DNA of 9,425 bases from Novosphingobium sp. (GTDB lineage: Bacteria > Pseudomonadota > Alphaproteobacteria > Sphingomonadales > Sphingomonadaceae). Of this stretch, positions 1 to 6,277 are shown piece after piece. Position 1 is the stretch's first letter. Each line of letters opens with the position of its first letter. The notes under the pieces were generated by a model. It worked only from the letters and a program-made list of their open reading frames with translations, made no database searches and was not told the origin of the DNA. The position numbers and the translations under genes were made by a program. The stretch covers positions 1-9,425 of the forward strand of contig VFKS01000338.1 in assembly GCA_009885425.1 (NCBI GenBank). The letters are read 5' to 3'.

Positions 1-628
1 CAATCGCGGCCAGGCCGATCACCAGCGCGATCTTGACTGCTGCAGGGCCGGTCATCGTCCAGCTGCGGCTGATCGCGCGGATCGGATTGCGCTCTTCATC
101 GATTGCGATCACCGGGGTCAGCATCGAAAGCCGGGCATAGAGATAGATCGTCAGCACCAGCGAGGCGATGGCTAGCAGGACAGTCAGTACGCCCGAATTC
201 AGCCCCGCAGATATTGCGCCAAAGATCAGGCCAAACACCATCCCGCCAGCGATCCCGACGATCATCAGCAGGATCACCGCCCCGAACATCGTCGGCACGC
301 CGCGTACTCCGGCACCGATAGCATCACCAATCGAAGGCGGATGGCGGTCTGAACACAGCCGCATCAGGGCAATCACCATCGCAAACTGGACTGCGTAGAT
401 CAGCAGGTAGAACAGCACGACCGAGAAACCCATCCCGGCGAACATTGCCGCTGGATCCGGATCTGTGCCGGCGCTGGCCATAACGCCCGCCATCATGGTG
501 CCGCCAAACACTATCCCGATCACCATCAGGCCGACCCAGAAGATCAGCGCGGTGCCGATCAGCACCCCGAATCGGCTTTTTAAAATATCGAATGCCTCGG
601 AAAAGGCGCGGCTCGCGCTAAATGGCAT
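1..628 (-). CDS. Multi-pass membrane protein, GPDPase membrane-domain-like (partial, 3' end off the window)
   Basis: The frame read leftward from ATG at 628 stays open to the window edge, giving 209 residues without a stop; the C-terminus is missing. It is very hydrophobic, with likely membrane segments near residues 20-45, 67-91, 112-138, 145-168 and from about 195. A short soluble stretch (residues 176-193, IDEERNPIRAISRSWTMT) between helices matches the pattern of the membrane domain found in glycerophosphodiester phosphodiesterase-like and related bacterial membrane proteins: an Asp/Glu plus NP, then an Arg-Ser-Trp helix start. No catalytic domain is visible, so the biochemical role is unknown; it probably sits in the inner membrane. 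The start is supported by a strong purine tract (AGGGGGG, 634-640 on the minus strand) five bases upstream. It follows the 673-1518 gene by 44 bases on the same strand and is its paralog, so the two probably share a transcript. Family assignment rests on motif appearance only. Confidence 0.8.
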   Translation of the reverse strand, partial: MPFSASRAFSEAFDILKSRFGVLIGTALIFWVGLMVIGIVFGGTMMAGVMASAGTDPDPAAMFAGMGFSVVLFYLLIYAVQFAMVIALMRLCSDRHPPSIGDAIGAGVRGVPTMFGAVILLMIVGIAGGMVFGLIFGAISAGLNSGVLTVLLAIASLVLTIYLYARLSMLTPVIAIDEERNPIRAISRSWTMTGPAAVKIALVIGLAAI

Positions 629-672
629 GGTATCCCCCCTAAGACTGTTCCAATCGGGGGAAGGTGCGCCAG
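629..672 (-). promoter_or_regulatory. Intergenic leader with possible Shine-Dalgarno-masking hairpin
   Basis: Between the two paralogous membrane-protein genes, the minus strand reads TCCCCC (661-656), a 17-base loop, then GGGGGA (638-633). The second arm is the core of the Shine-Dalgarno tract of the downstream gene, whose ATG is at 628. A six-pair, five-G:C stem would block ribosome loading on that gene. This is seen by eye and its stability is not computed. The run of six G could simply be a strong ribosome site with a chance C-run upstream. Confidence 0.35.
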
Positions 673-1518
673 CTATTCGAACTTGTCTACCAACGATTGG
701 TGCGGCGATGACCCCGCCAACTGGCGATGACTGGCGGCAGTTGCGGCGAGCAAATAGACCGTCATCACCGCGCTCAACACCGCCCCGGTCAAGGCTGCGA
801 TCATCACTGCTATCTCACCCCCGGCCAGCAACTCAGCCAGCAGGCCGATCAGCAACTGGATCAATTGAATCGAAATCGCAAAGGCCAGAACCAGCAGTAC
901 GAAAAACAGCAGCAGCCGTCCGACATTGGCCCTGGTCAGTGCGAACGAGCGCTGCAGCGCGGCGAATGGATTGCGCAGGCCATCGATTGCGATCGCCGCA
1001 TTGGCCAGACACAGTCGCACAGCGAGGTAAATCGCAAAGCCAATCCCGATCAGCAGCCCCAGCGCTGCCAGCCCCGGCGATCCAGCAAGGCCCAGCAAGG
1101 TCGATGGCAACAGGATCGCCCCGGTCAGCAAGAAACCTTGCACGATCTGCACCACGATCGCGACTGGCGTGGTGGCGAGCCCCTTGGTGATTGCCTGACC
1201 AACTGTGGGCCGGCTGGCGTGGCCAAACAGCGCCAGTATCGCCATGGTTCCTATCGTATTGATCAGGCCGACCAGCAGATAGCCGGGCCAGGCATCCTTG
1301 AAAAAGGCCCCGAGCATTTCCAGTATCGCTTTGTAATCGGCACCGGCCGCTGGCTCGGGCGGGGGGTTGAGCACGGCGATTGCAAAGGCGGGCAAGACCA
1401 GGAACACCCCGGCCAGCGCGATCACCATGTCGCGGTTGGTCAAAACGGTAGTGCTGGCGTCCTGCCAGGCCCGGTTGCTGTCAAAGCGCGGCGAAGCGGA
1501 GGGGGAGGTTGTGTTCAT
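673..1518 (-). CDS. Multi-pass membrane protein, GPDPase membrane-domain-like paralog
   Basis: This is a 281-residue protein. A polar N-terminus of about 30 residues is followed by likely membrane segments near 31-51, 78-98, 117-145, 149-170, 200-227 and 236-262. It is a paralog of the partial protein at 1-628. Residues 164-183 here ([20 protein letters not shown]) align without gaps with residues 162-181 there (YLYARLSMLTPVIAIDEERN), 10 of 20 identical, and both continue into Pro and then an Arg-Ser-aromatic helix start. The frame stays open to an ATG at 1704, but that extension runs through lipB on the other strand. The ATG at 1518, preceded by AAGAGGG, is the better start. It is divergent from lipB across 42 bases. 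No enzymatic motif is visible; a role in the inner membrane is all that can be inferred. Confidence 0.82.
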   Translation of the reverse strand: MNTTSPSASPRFDSNRAWQDASTTVLTNRDMVIALAGVFLVLPAFAIAVLNPPPEPAAGADYKAILEMLGAFFKDAWPGYLLVGLINTIGTMAILALFGHASRPTVGQAITKGLATTPVAIVVQIVQGFLLTGAILLPSTLLGLAGSPGLAALGLLIGIGFAIYLAVRLCLANAAIAIDGLRNPFAALQRSFALTRANVGRLLLFFVLLVLAFAISIQLIQLLIGLLAELLAGGEIAVMIAALTGAVLSAVMTVYLLAATAASHRQLAGSSPHQSLVDKFE

Positions 1519-1560
1519 GCCCTCTTGATAACCACGGAATTTGCCGCCACGCAACGGTCG
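1519..1560. other. Short divergent intergenic space (lipB / membrane protein)
   Basis: Only 42 bases separate the ATG of lipB from the ATG of the divergent membrane-protein gene. The left end holds the AAGAGGG ribosome site of the minus-strand gene. A TTGATAAC string (1525-1532) is the only AT-rich core and no full -35/-10 pair fits, so promoters must overlap each other or the coding regions. Confidence 0.5.
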
Positions 1561-2238
1561 ATGACTTTCACTCTGCCCGCTGGAATCGAATTGCGCCAGA
1601 GCGAGGCGCCGGTGCCCTACCGCGCCGCGCTGGCTGACATGACCGAGCGCAATGCCGCGATTGCCGATGGCAGCGCCGAAGAGTTGCTGTGGCTGCTCGA
1701 ACATCCGCCGGTCTACACCGCCGGAACCAGCTCAGCCGAAGCCGAATTGCTCGATCCGCGGTTTGAAGTGGTCGCGGCTGGCCGCGGCGGGCGCTACACC
1801 TATCATGGGCCGGGGCAGCGGGTCGGTTATATCCTGCTCGATCTCAAGCGGCGGGCGCGCGACGTGCGCGGATTTGTCCATGCCATCGAAGGCTGGGTGA
1901 TCGGAACACTGGCGGACTTCGGCGTTGAGGCATGGCGGGCGCCGGGGCGGATCGGGATCTGGACCACTGACATTGACGGGCGCGAAGCCAAGATCGGCGC
2001 GATCGGGGTGCGGGTGCGGCGCTGGGTGACGATGCACGGATTTTCGGTCAACATTGCCCCCGATCTAAGCCATTTTGGCGGGATCGTGCCGTGCGGGATC
2101 GAGGAATTTGGCGTCACCAGTTTGGAACGGCTGGGGCTAAAGGTTGATTTCGATGCCTGGGATGCGGCATTGCTGCAACGCGCCGACCAATTCCTGGCGG
2201 CGCTGGACCGGCCTTGCCCGGCGGAGGATGTCCGATGA
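1561..2238 (+). CDS. lipB: Octanoyl-[ACP]:protein N-octanoyltransferase LipB
   Basis: LipB moves the octanoyl group from octanoyl-ACP to the lipoyl-domain lysine of pyruvate and 2-oxoglutarate dehydrogenase E2 and of GcvH, in the cytoplasm; LipA then inserts sulfur. The 225-residue product is close to the E. coli enzyme (about 213). Family motifs appear in order: an [12 protein letters not shown] segment at 48-55, the glycine-rich [12 protein letters not shown] at 75-86, [18 protein letters not shown] at 143-160 carrying the conserved Lys144, and [12 protein letters not shown] at 177-188 carrying the catalytic Cys178. The Cys/Lys dyad is therefore intact. The frame is open far upstream (to 727), but that part is antisense to the membrane-protein gene. 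ATG 1561 gives the usual LipB N-terminus, although no strong Shine-Dalgarno precedes it. The TGA overlaps the start of the following lipoprotein gene, so translational coupling is likely. Confidence 0.96.
   Translation: MTFTLPAGIELRQSEAPVPYRAALADMTERNAAIADGSAEELLWLLEHPPVYTAGTSSAEAELLDPRFEVVAAGRGGRYTYHGPGQRVGYILLDLKRRARDVRGFVHAIEGWVIGTLADFGVEAWRAPGRIGIWTTDIDGREAKIGAIGVRVRRWVTMHGFSVNIAPDLSHFGGIVPCGIEEFGVTSLERLGLKVDFDAWDAALLQRADQFLAALDRPCPAEDVR
2223..2227 (+). promoter_or_regulatory. Ribosome binding site for the lipoprotein gene, inside lipB
   Basis: GGAGG lies in the last codons of lipB, seven bases before the ATG at 2235. It fixes the start of the small lipoprotein at 2235 rather than at the in-frame ATG at 2214, which would add seven residues and spoil the compact signal peptide. 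Confidence 0.8.
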
Positions 2239-2531
2239 CCCGATTGATTGCTCCTGCACTGCTGGCTGTGCTGCTGTCAGGCTGCGGAGGGGACGGGGCA
2301 AAGAAGGCCGAAGGCGCCGGCACCGCGCAGGGCGAAGTGCTACCCGGATCGGTCAGCGATGCGATGGTGCCGCTCGATCAAGTCAAATCGCAGGCACCGC
2401 TCGCTCCCAAAGTTGAAGCCAGTGCCAAGGTTGATGGCAAAGCCGAAGCATCGACCGAAACGGCAAAGCCGGAAGCGAAGAGCGCGGCGGAACCGGCCGA
2501 AGAGCCTGCTGTAGCGGAAGTCAGCGAATAG
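2235..2531 (+). CDS. Small Ala/Glu/Lys/Pro-rich lipoprotein of unknown function
   Basis: The 98-residue product starts with a short type II signal peptide: MTR, a hydrophobic stretch (L4-L14), then the lipobox LLSGC with the lipidated cysteine at residue 17. The residue after Cys is Gly, so there is no Asp retention signal of the enteric type at +2. After about residue 55 the mature part is low-complexity, dominated by Ala, Lys, Glu and Pro, with a final acidic stretch ending AEVSE; it is probably disordered and could act as a spacer in the periplasm. I do not recognise a family. Its ATG overlaps the lipB TGA (ATGA at 2235-2238) and GGAGG sits seven bases upstream, so it should be translated with lipB. 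A strong palindromic terminator follows 46 bases after the stop. Confidence 0.85.
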   Translation: MTRLIAPALLAVLLSGCGGDGAKKAEGAGTAQGEVLPGSVSDAMVPLDQVKSQAPLAPKVEASAKVDGKAEASTETAKPEAKSAAEPAEEPAVAEVSE

Positions 2532-2571
2532 ACCCTCACTGCTTGAGCCAGTTGGTAAGGGGAACTCGCAC

Positions 2572-2602
2572 AAAAAAGGGCGTGCCGCGGCACGCCCTTT
2601 TT
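2572..2602. terminator. Bidirectional intrinsic terminator
   Basis: A perfect 20-base palindrome at 2578-2597 (GGGCGTGCCG and its reverse complement) is flanked by six A at 2572-2577 and five T at 2598-2602. It folds as an eight-pair GC-rich stem with a CGCG loop, extended by A:T pairs, and reads as stem plus U-tract on both strands. It lies between the convergent lipoprotein gene (ending 2531) and the autotransporter gene (ending 2633), so it can end both transcripts. The rest of 2532-2632 shows no other feature. Confidence 0.93.
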
Positions 2603-2632
2603 CTGTTTGGCAAAAACCGTCGTCTGTGAAGA

Positions 2633-5227
2633 TCAGAAGCGGAACCCGGCGCGAACGCCCATTCCCTTGGTTTTGCCCAGATCGGCCCAGATCGTCAGGA
2701 GTGCGCCACCCTTGGCGTCGGCGCCAAAGCCACCTTCGACCCGGTAAGTGGTGCCGCGTTGATAGGGCAGCAACGTATCGATGCTGGTGCCACTGGTCAA
2801 AGTCAGCTCTTCATTGTTGTCCTTGAATTCATGGAACACCTTACCGCCCACGAACAAGCCCATGGCTTGCGGGAACATGACCCGCACGCCAGCTCGGCCA
2901 CGGATACTTTCGGCATCGTCATAGCTGAAGGTCGTGCCGTAGAGCGTGAAAGGATCGATGTCGGTCTTGACCCGTGACACACCAACATTGAGGTCGAACT
3001 TAACGTCCTCGCCGGTGGTCCGGTAACCCAGCTCCCCGTCAAAGCCGTCCGAACGGGCATTGCCAGTGTTGACCGAAACGCTGCGCGCGCTGTCGAAGTA
3101 GCGGATCTTGTAGTCGTCGCGCTTGTACATCACGCCGCCATAGATCCCGACTTCGCTGCCGAACAGGGCATAGGCGCCATAGTTGTAACCTTCGATATTA
3201 TATTCAGCGAAGCTGCCGTTATCCGCCTTGTTGCGCTCGTAACCGGCGGTCGCGCCGACTGTGAACCCAGCCACGTTGACGTCAATTCCGCCCTGTGCGC
3301 CCCGGCGATTGTTCTCGATCTCGCTGGAATAGTTCAGGGTCTGGCCGAACAAGGTGCTGGAGGTCGAGGTGAGCCCGGCCTTATCGCGGCTGAGGTAAAG
3401 GTTGGCCCACAGGCCGATTGGCGTGCCTTCACTCTGGCGATAGCCATGCCGTCCGGCAATGCCATCATGATAAGCATCGAACGACTGGTACCACATTGAG
3501 CTGCCCATCTGTGCGAAAGGCGCCAAGGCAGTGACCCCGGAATTGAAGTTGCTGGCGAGGAAGGTGTCCGCCCCGCTTTGGCGCAGGTTATAGGTCAGAA
3601 AGCCATTGTTGACCGATGCTGCGCCGAGCGTGAACGAACCGGTCGCAGTGGTTCCGCCGCCATCGACCACCATAACACCGGTCTGGTTGAAGGTGGCTGC
3701 TGTGCCAAGGTAGTTGACATTCAGCGTAGTATTGCCGCTGATATTGCCGGTTACGACCAGCCGGTCAGCTGCCGACAAATCGGACTGCGCGTCGATTTGC
3801 AGCTGGCTTCCGGCCACGCCGACATAGTTGCCGGTGATCGTGGTGATATCGCCGGTCGCGCCATCCTGAAGGTCAAGAATGCCGCTCGCCGCGTTCGTGA
3901 AGGTCGGAACGGTAATGCCCAGCGTGCCGGCTTCGGCGTTGATCCGCCCGGCGTTGTTGAAGCTGAGCGCGAGCGGTGCGGCAAAGCTGGAACCCGACGC
4001 CAGGTTGATCGTCCCGGTTGCGCCGTTGCTGAAGTTTTCAAGGTTGGCAAAAGTGGTTGCACCCGAAACGTTGACTGTGCCGGTATTGGTGAAGCTATCG
4101 GTTCCAGCGCCAAAATCGCTGATCAGCGACGTGTTGTAGGTCCCAGCGTTGGTGAAGGTATCAGCCAGCCCGGACAGCAGAACTCGCCCGGTCATCGTGC
4201 CGCTGGCGGCATTGATGATCGAAGTTTGCGCAGCCGACTGGACCGTCGTGGTCGTGCCGGTCAGCGTGCCCGAATTGTTGACTGCCAAGGTTCCGGCGGC
4301 ATTTAGATCGAGTATCCCGACTGCGCCCGAAACGGTGCGTCCAGCAGAGATACCGACGATGGCAGCAGTGCCCGCATCGGCGCGAACAGCCGTTCCGGCT
4401 GCGTTGGTGACGTTGCCGCCGGTGACATTGAGCGTGACCGGGCCGCCTGTCGAAACCAGCGAAACCGCCGGGGCCAAAGCGCTGGTCGTCGTTACGTTAC
4501 CTGTGACGTTGGTCACGATGGCGCCGGTCGTCGACGAGGCATCAAGCCCTCCGCCAGCCGAGGTGATCGTGCCGGTGTTGATGGTCTGCGCGCCCGTCGT
4601 GGTCACCGTCCGAACAGCGGTGAAGCCGGCTCCGGTGGTGGTGACCGATCCAAACGTGGCATTGATCGTGCTACCGGCCGTCGGTGCGAGCAAGACCACG
4701 CCGTTGCCTGCAACCGCACGGATCGCGCCGCTGGTGTTGACGGTGATCGGGGCAGCGGTCAGCGCGCCGCTGGTGTCGATTTGTAAGCCATCGCCGGTGC
4801 CAAGATTGGTGATCGAGCCGATGCCCTGATAGGTGACCGGCGATCCGATGGTGGTGATCCGAACTGCGCCATTGCCGCCGCCAGCCGTGGCGGTGTTCCC
4901 AGCATTGACGGTGACTGAGGCATTGTTGGTGAAGACCACAGCCGAGCCGGTGCCGCTGGTTTCGGTCAGCGCAAGGCCGTACCCGTCAACTGCGCCATTG
5001 ACGTTGACGAACACGGGCGCATTCGAATTGAACGTATAGTGGCGGCTGAGCGAAGGGAAGCCAGCCTGCGTCGTATCTGTGGTGGTGGTTACCGTGCAGG
5101 CGAGGGTGTCGCCTGGGTTGGTGGTGGTGATAACATCGCAATCGGCCAGCGCGGGTGAGGCCAGCGCGAAAACGGATACTGTGGCGGCAAGCGCAAGGCT
5201 GCGGCGCATGGACGAACGTATGGTCAT
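2633..5227 (-). CDS. Type V (classical) autotransporter, beta-solenoid passenger with C-terminal beta-barrel
   Basis: The 864-residue product has all three autotransporter parts. A Sec signal peptide (Arg-rich start, hydrophobic core 11-23) ends SPALA before Asp29, with cleavage expected after Ala28. The passenger, about 29-560, is rich in Thr, Gly, Asn, Ala and Val, with many NTGT, NAGT and NNSG-type turns, as in beta-solenoids. A pair Cys30/Cys44 at its N-terminus could form a disulfide. Residues about 460-545 (LQIDAQSDLSAADRLVVTGN and following) look like the pertactin-type junction that helps folding. The barrel, about 600-864, alternates aromatic and hydrophobic strands and ends in Phe (GVRAGFRF), as needed for BAM recognition. 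No protease triad or RGD is evident, so adhesion or surface roles are guesses. Start 5227 is backed by AGGAA nine bases upstream; Met7 (5209) is an alternative. The gene appears to be a single-gene unit. Confidence 0.94.
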   Translation of the reverse strand: MTIRSSMRRSLALAATVSVFALASPALADCDVITTTNPGDTLACTVTTTTDTTQAGFPSLSRHYTFNSNAPVFVNVNGAVDGYGLALTETSGTGSAVVFTNNASVTVNAGNTATAGGGNGAVRITTIGSPVTYQGIGSITNLGTGDGLQIDTSGALTAAPITVNTSGAIRAVAGNGVVLLAPTAGSTINATFGSVTTTGAGFTAVRTVTTTGAQTINTGTITSAGGGLDASSTTGAIVTNVTGNVTTTSALAPAVSLVSTGGPVTLNVTGGNVTNAAGTAVRADAGTAAIVGISAGRTVSGAVGILDLNAAGTLAVNNSGTLTGTTTTVQSAAQTSIINAASGTMTGRVLLSGLADTFTNAGTYNTSLISDFGAGTDSFTNTGTVNVSGATTFANLENFSNGATGTINLASGSSFAAPLALSFNNAGRINAEAGTLGITVPTFTNAASGILDLQDGATGDITTITGNYVGVAGSQLQIDAQSDLSAADRLVVTGNISGNTTLNVNYLGTAATFNQTGVMVVDGGGTTATGSFTLGAASVNNGFLTYNLRQSGADTFLASNFNSGVTALAPFAQMGSSMWYQSFDAYHDGIAGRHGYRQSEGTPIGLWANLYLSRDKAGLTSTSSTLFGQTLNYSSEIENNRRGAQGGIDVNVAGFTVGATAGYERNKADNGSFAEYNIEGYNYGAYALFGSEVGIYGGVMYKRDDYKIRYFDSARSVSVNTGNARSDGFDGELGYRTTGEDVKFDLNVGVSRVKTDIDPFTLYGTTFSYDDAESIRGRAGVRVMFPQAMGLFVGGKVFHEFKDNNEELTLTSGTSIDTLLPYQRGTTYRVEGGFGADAKGGALLTIWADLGKTKGMGVRAGFRF

Positions 5228-5238
5228 GGTGATTCCTC

Positions 5239-5264
5239 ATGGTGCCCTAGGGGTTGGGCATCAC
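5239..5264 (-). promoter_or_regulatory. Possible 5' leader hairpin upstream of the autotransporter
   Basis: On the minus strand GTGATGCCC (5264-5256) can pair with GGGCACCAT (5247-5239) around an eight-base loop, with one A:C mismatch and one G:U pair. The hairpin ends one base before the Shine-Dalgarno AGGAA (5237-5233), so it could affect ribosome access or mRNA stability. It was found by eye and its folding energy is not known. The remaining 5265-5374 holds an A8 tract (5303-5310) but no convincing -35/-10 pair that I can name. Confidence 0.35.
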
Positions 5265-5374
5265 GGGAAATGATTGAAACGCCGCACAGTTCCATCACCA
5301 CCAAAAAAAAGTTCGCGGCGATGGCGGCGGGACGGTAGATTTTGACCCGATATGTGGCAGCCGCAGCGGCCGGT

Positions 5375-6259
5375 TTATTCCTCGATCCCCAGCACTCGCT
5401 GCGCCAGTTTCAGGTGCGGGCGGTCGATCATCCGCCGGTCGATCTGGAGTGCCCCGGCATCGGGATTGCTTTGAAACGCAGCGACAATAGCGCGGGCTTC
5501 AGCCAGCTCTTCTTCGCTGGGGGTGAAGGCCGCGTTGATGATCGGGATCTGCGCCGGGTGGATCGCCAGCATCCCCGAAAAGCCATCGGCACGGGCATTT
5601 TCGGCAGCCCGCTTCAGACCTTTGTCGTCGGCAAAATCAGCGTGGAGCGTGTCGATTGCAAAGACCCCTTTGGCGTGCGCGGTCAGCAGCGTCTGGCTCC
5701 GGGCGAACCGGAAGGCATCGGTCCATTCGCCCAGCTTGTCGCGCTTGCGGGTCGCGCCGATTGCGGCTGAGAGGTCTTCTGCGCCCCAGGTCAATCCGGC
5801 CAGCCGCGGCAAAGAGGCCGCAACGTAGCTGGGAATCGAGACGGCGGCTGCGGCAGTTTCGCTGACCAAAGGCAAAATCTTGGTCGAACCAGCTGGAACA
5901 CCGCTGCGCCCCTCCAGTTCATAAAGTTCGGCGGCGAGCTGAACCACTGATTCGGGCCCCATGGCTTTGGGCAGCATGATCCCGTCGGGCGCACCGCGCA
6001 GCACCGCGATCAGATCATCGCGCCACAACCGACTGTCGAGCGCGTTGATCCGCACCCATCGGCCCTGCCGCTTGCCGCCGGTTACCTGCGCCCGGTGCGC
6101 ACCAAGCCAGGCCACCACCAGATCGCGGGCTTGCGCTTTGTTGGCGTGGGCAACCGAATCCTCCAGATCGAGGATGATCACATCGGCGCCGGTCGCGGCT
6201 GCCTTCGATAGCTTCTTCTCGCTGTCACCAGGAACGAACAGCCACGAACGTAACGCCAT
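5375..6259 (-). CDS. HpcH/HpaI aldolase / citrate lyase beta-subunit-like (CitE-like) CoA-ester lyase
   Basis: This 294-residue TIM-barrel protein belongs to the family that cleaves or forms C-C bonds in acyl-CoA esters such as citramalyl-CoA, malyl-CoA and beta-methylmalyl-CoA, with Mg2+. Family motifs run in order: LFVPGDSEKKLSKA at 7-20, DVIILDLEDSV at 26-36, VRINALDSRLWRDDL at 69-83 (Arg70), DGIMLPKA at 92-99, LPLVSETAAAA at 129-139 (Glu134, metal ligand), LTWGAEDLSAAIGA at 156-169 (Asp162, metal ligand), and GMLAIHPAQI at 229-238. Near the C-terminus MIDRP (277-281) carries Asp279, which fits the catalytic Asp that neighbouring subunits donate in malyl- and citramalyl-CoA lyases. Stand-alone CitE homologs without citrate lyase alpha and gamma subunits are not citrate lyases, so the substrate stays open. 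It starts 18 bases after the alkene reductase stop, with an AAGGG site in the gap; co-transcription is likely. Confidence 0.92.
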   Translation of the reverse strand: MALRSWLFVPGDSEKKLSKAAATGADVIILDLEDSVAHANKAQARDLVVAWLGAHRAQVTGGKRQGRWVRINALDSRLWRDDLIAVLRGAPDGIMLPKAMGPESVVQLAAELYELEGRSGVPAGSTKILPLVSETAAAAVSIPSYVAASLPRLAGLTWGAEDLSAAIGATRKRDKLGEWTDAFRFARSQTLLTAHAKGVFAIDTLHADFADDKGLKRAAENARADGFSGMLAIHPAQIPIINAAFTPSEEELAEARAIVAAFQSNPDAGALQIDRRMIDRPHLKLAQRVLGIEE

Positions 6260-6277
6260 GATCGCAGACCCTTTTTG

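Noticed and set aside
103..1190. Plus-strand frames at 103-398 and 465-1190
   Set aside because: They are Arg/Ser/Pro- or Ala/Pro-rich shadows of the two minus-strand membrane-protein genes.
727..1560. Open plus-strand extension in frame with lipB, suggesting a 503-residue fusion
   Set aside because: The extension is Gln/Arg/Gly-rich, antisense to a clear membrane-protein gene, and has no family motif. LipB begins normally at 1561.
3578..4829. Two long plus-strand frames (242 and 226 residues) across the autotransporter
   Set aside because: They are complements of the repetitive Thr/Gly/Asn codons of the passenger, which give Val/Pro/Ala-rich text. There is no ribosome site or domain.
5302..5374. 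Possible terminator after the CitE-like gene (GCCGCTGCGGC and the downstream T8 tract on the minus strand)
   Set aside because: The stem is only four pairs and the T tract lies over 50 bases away, preceded by sequence that does not fold into a GC stem.
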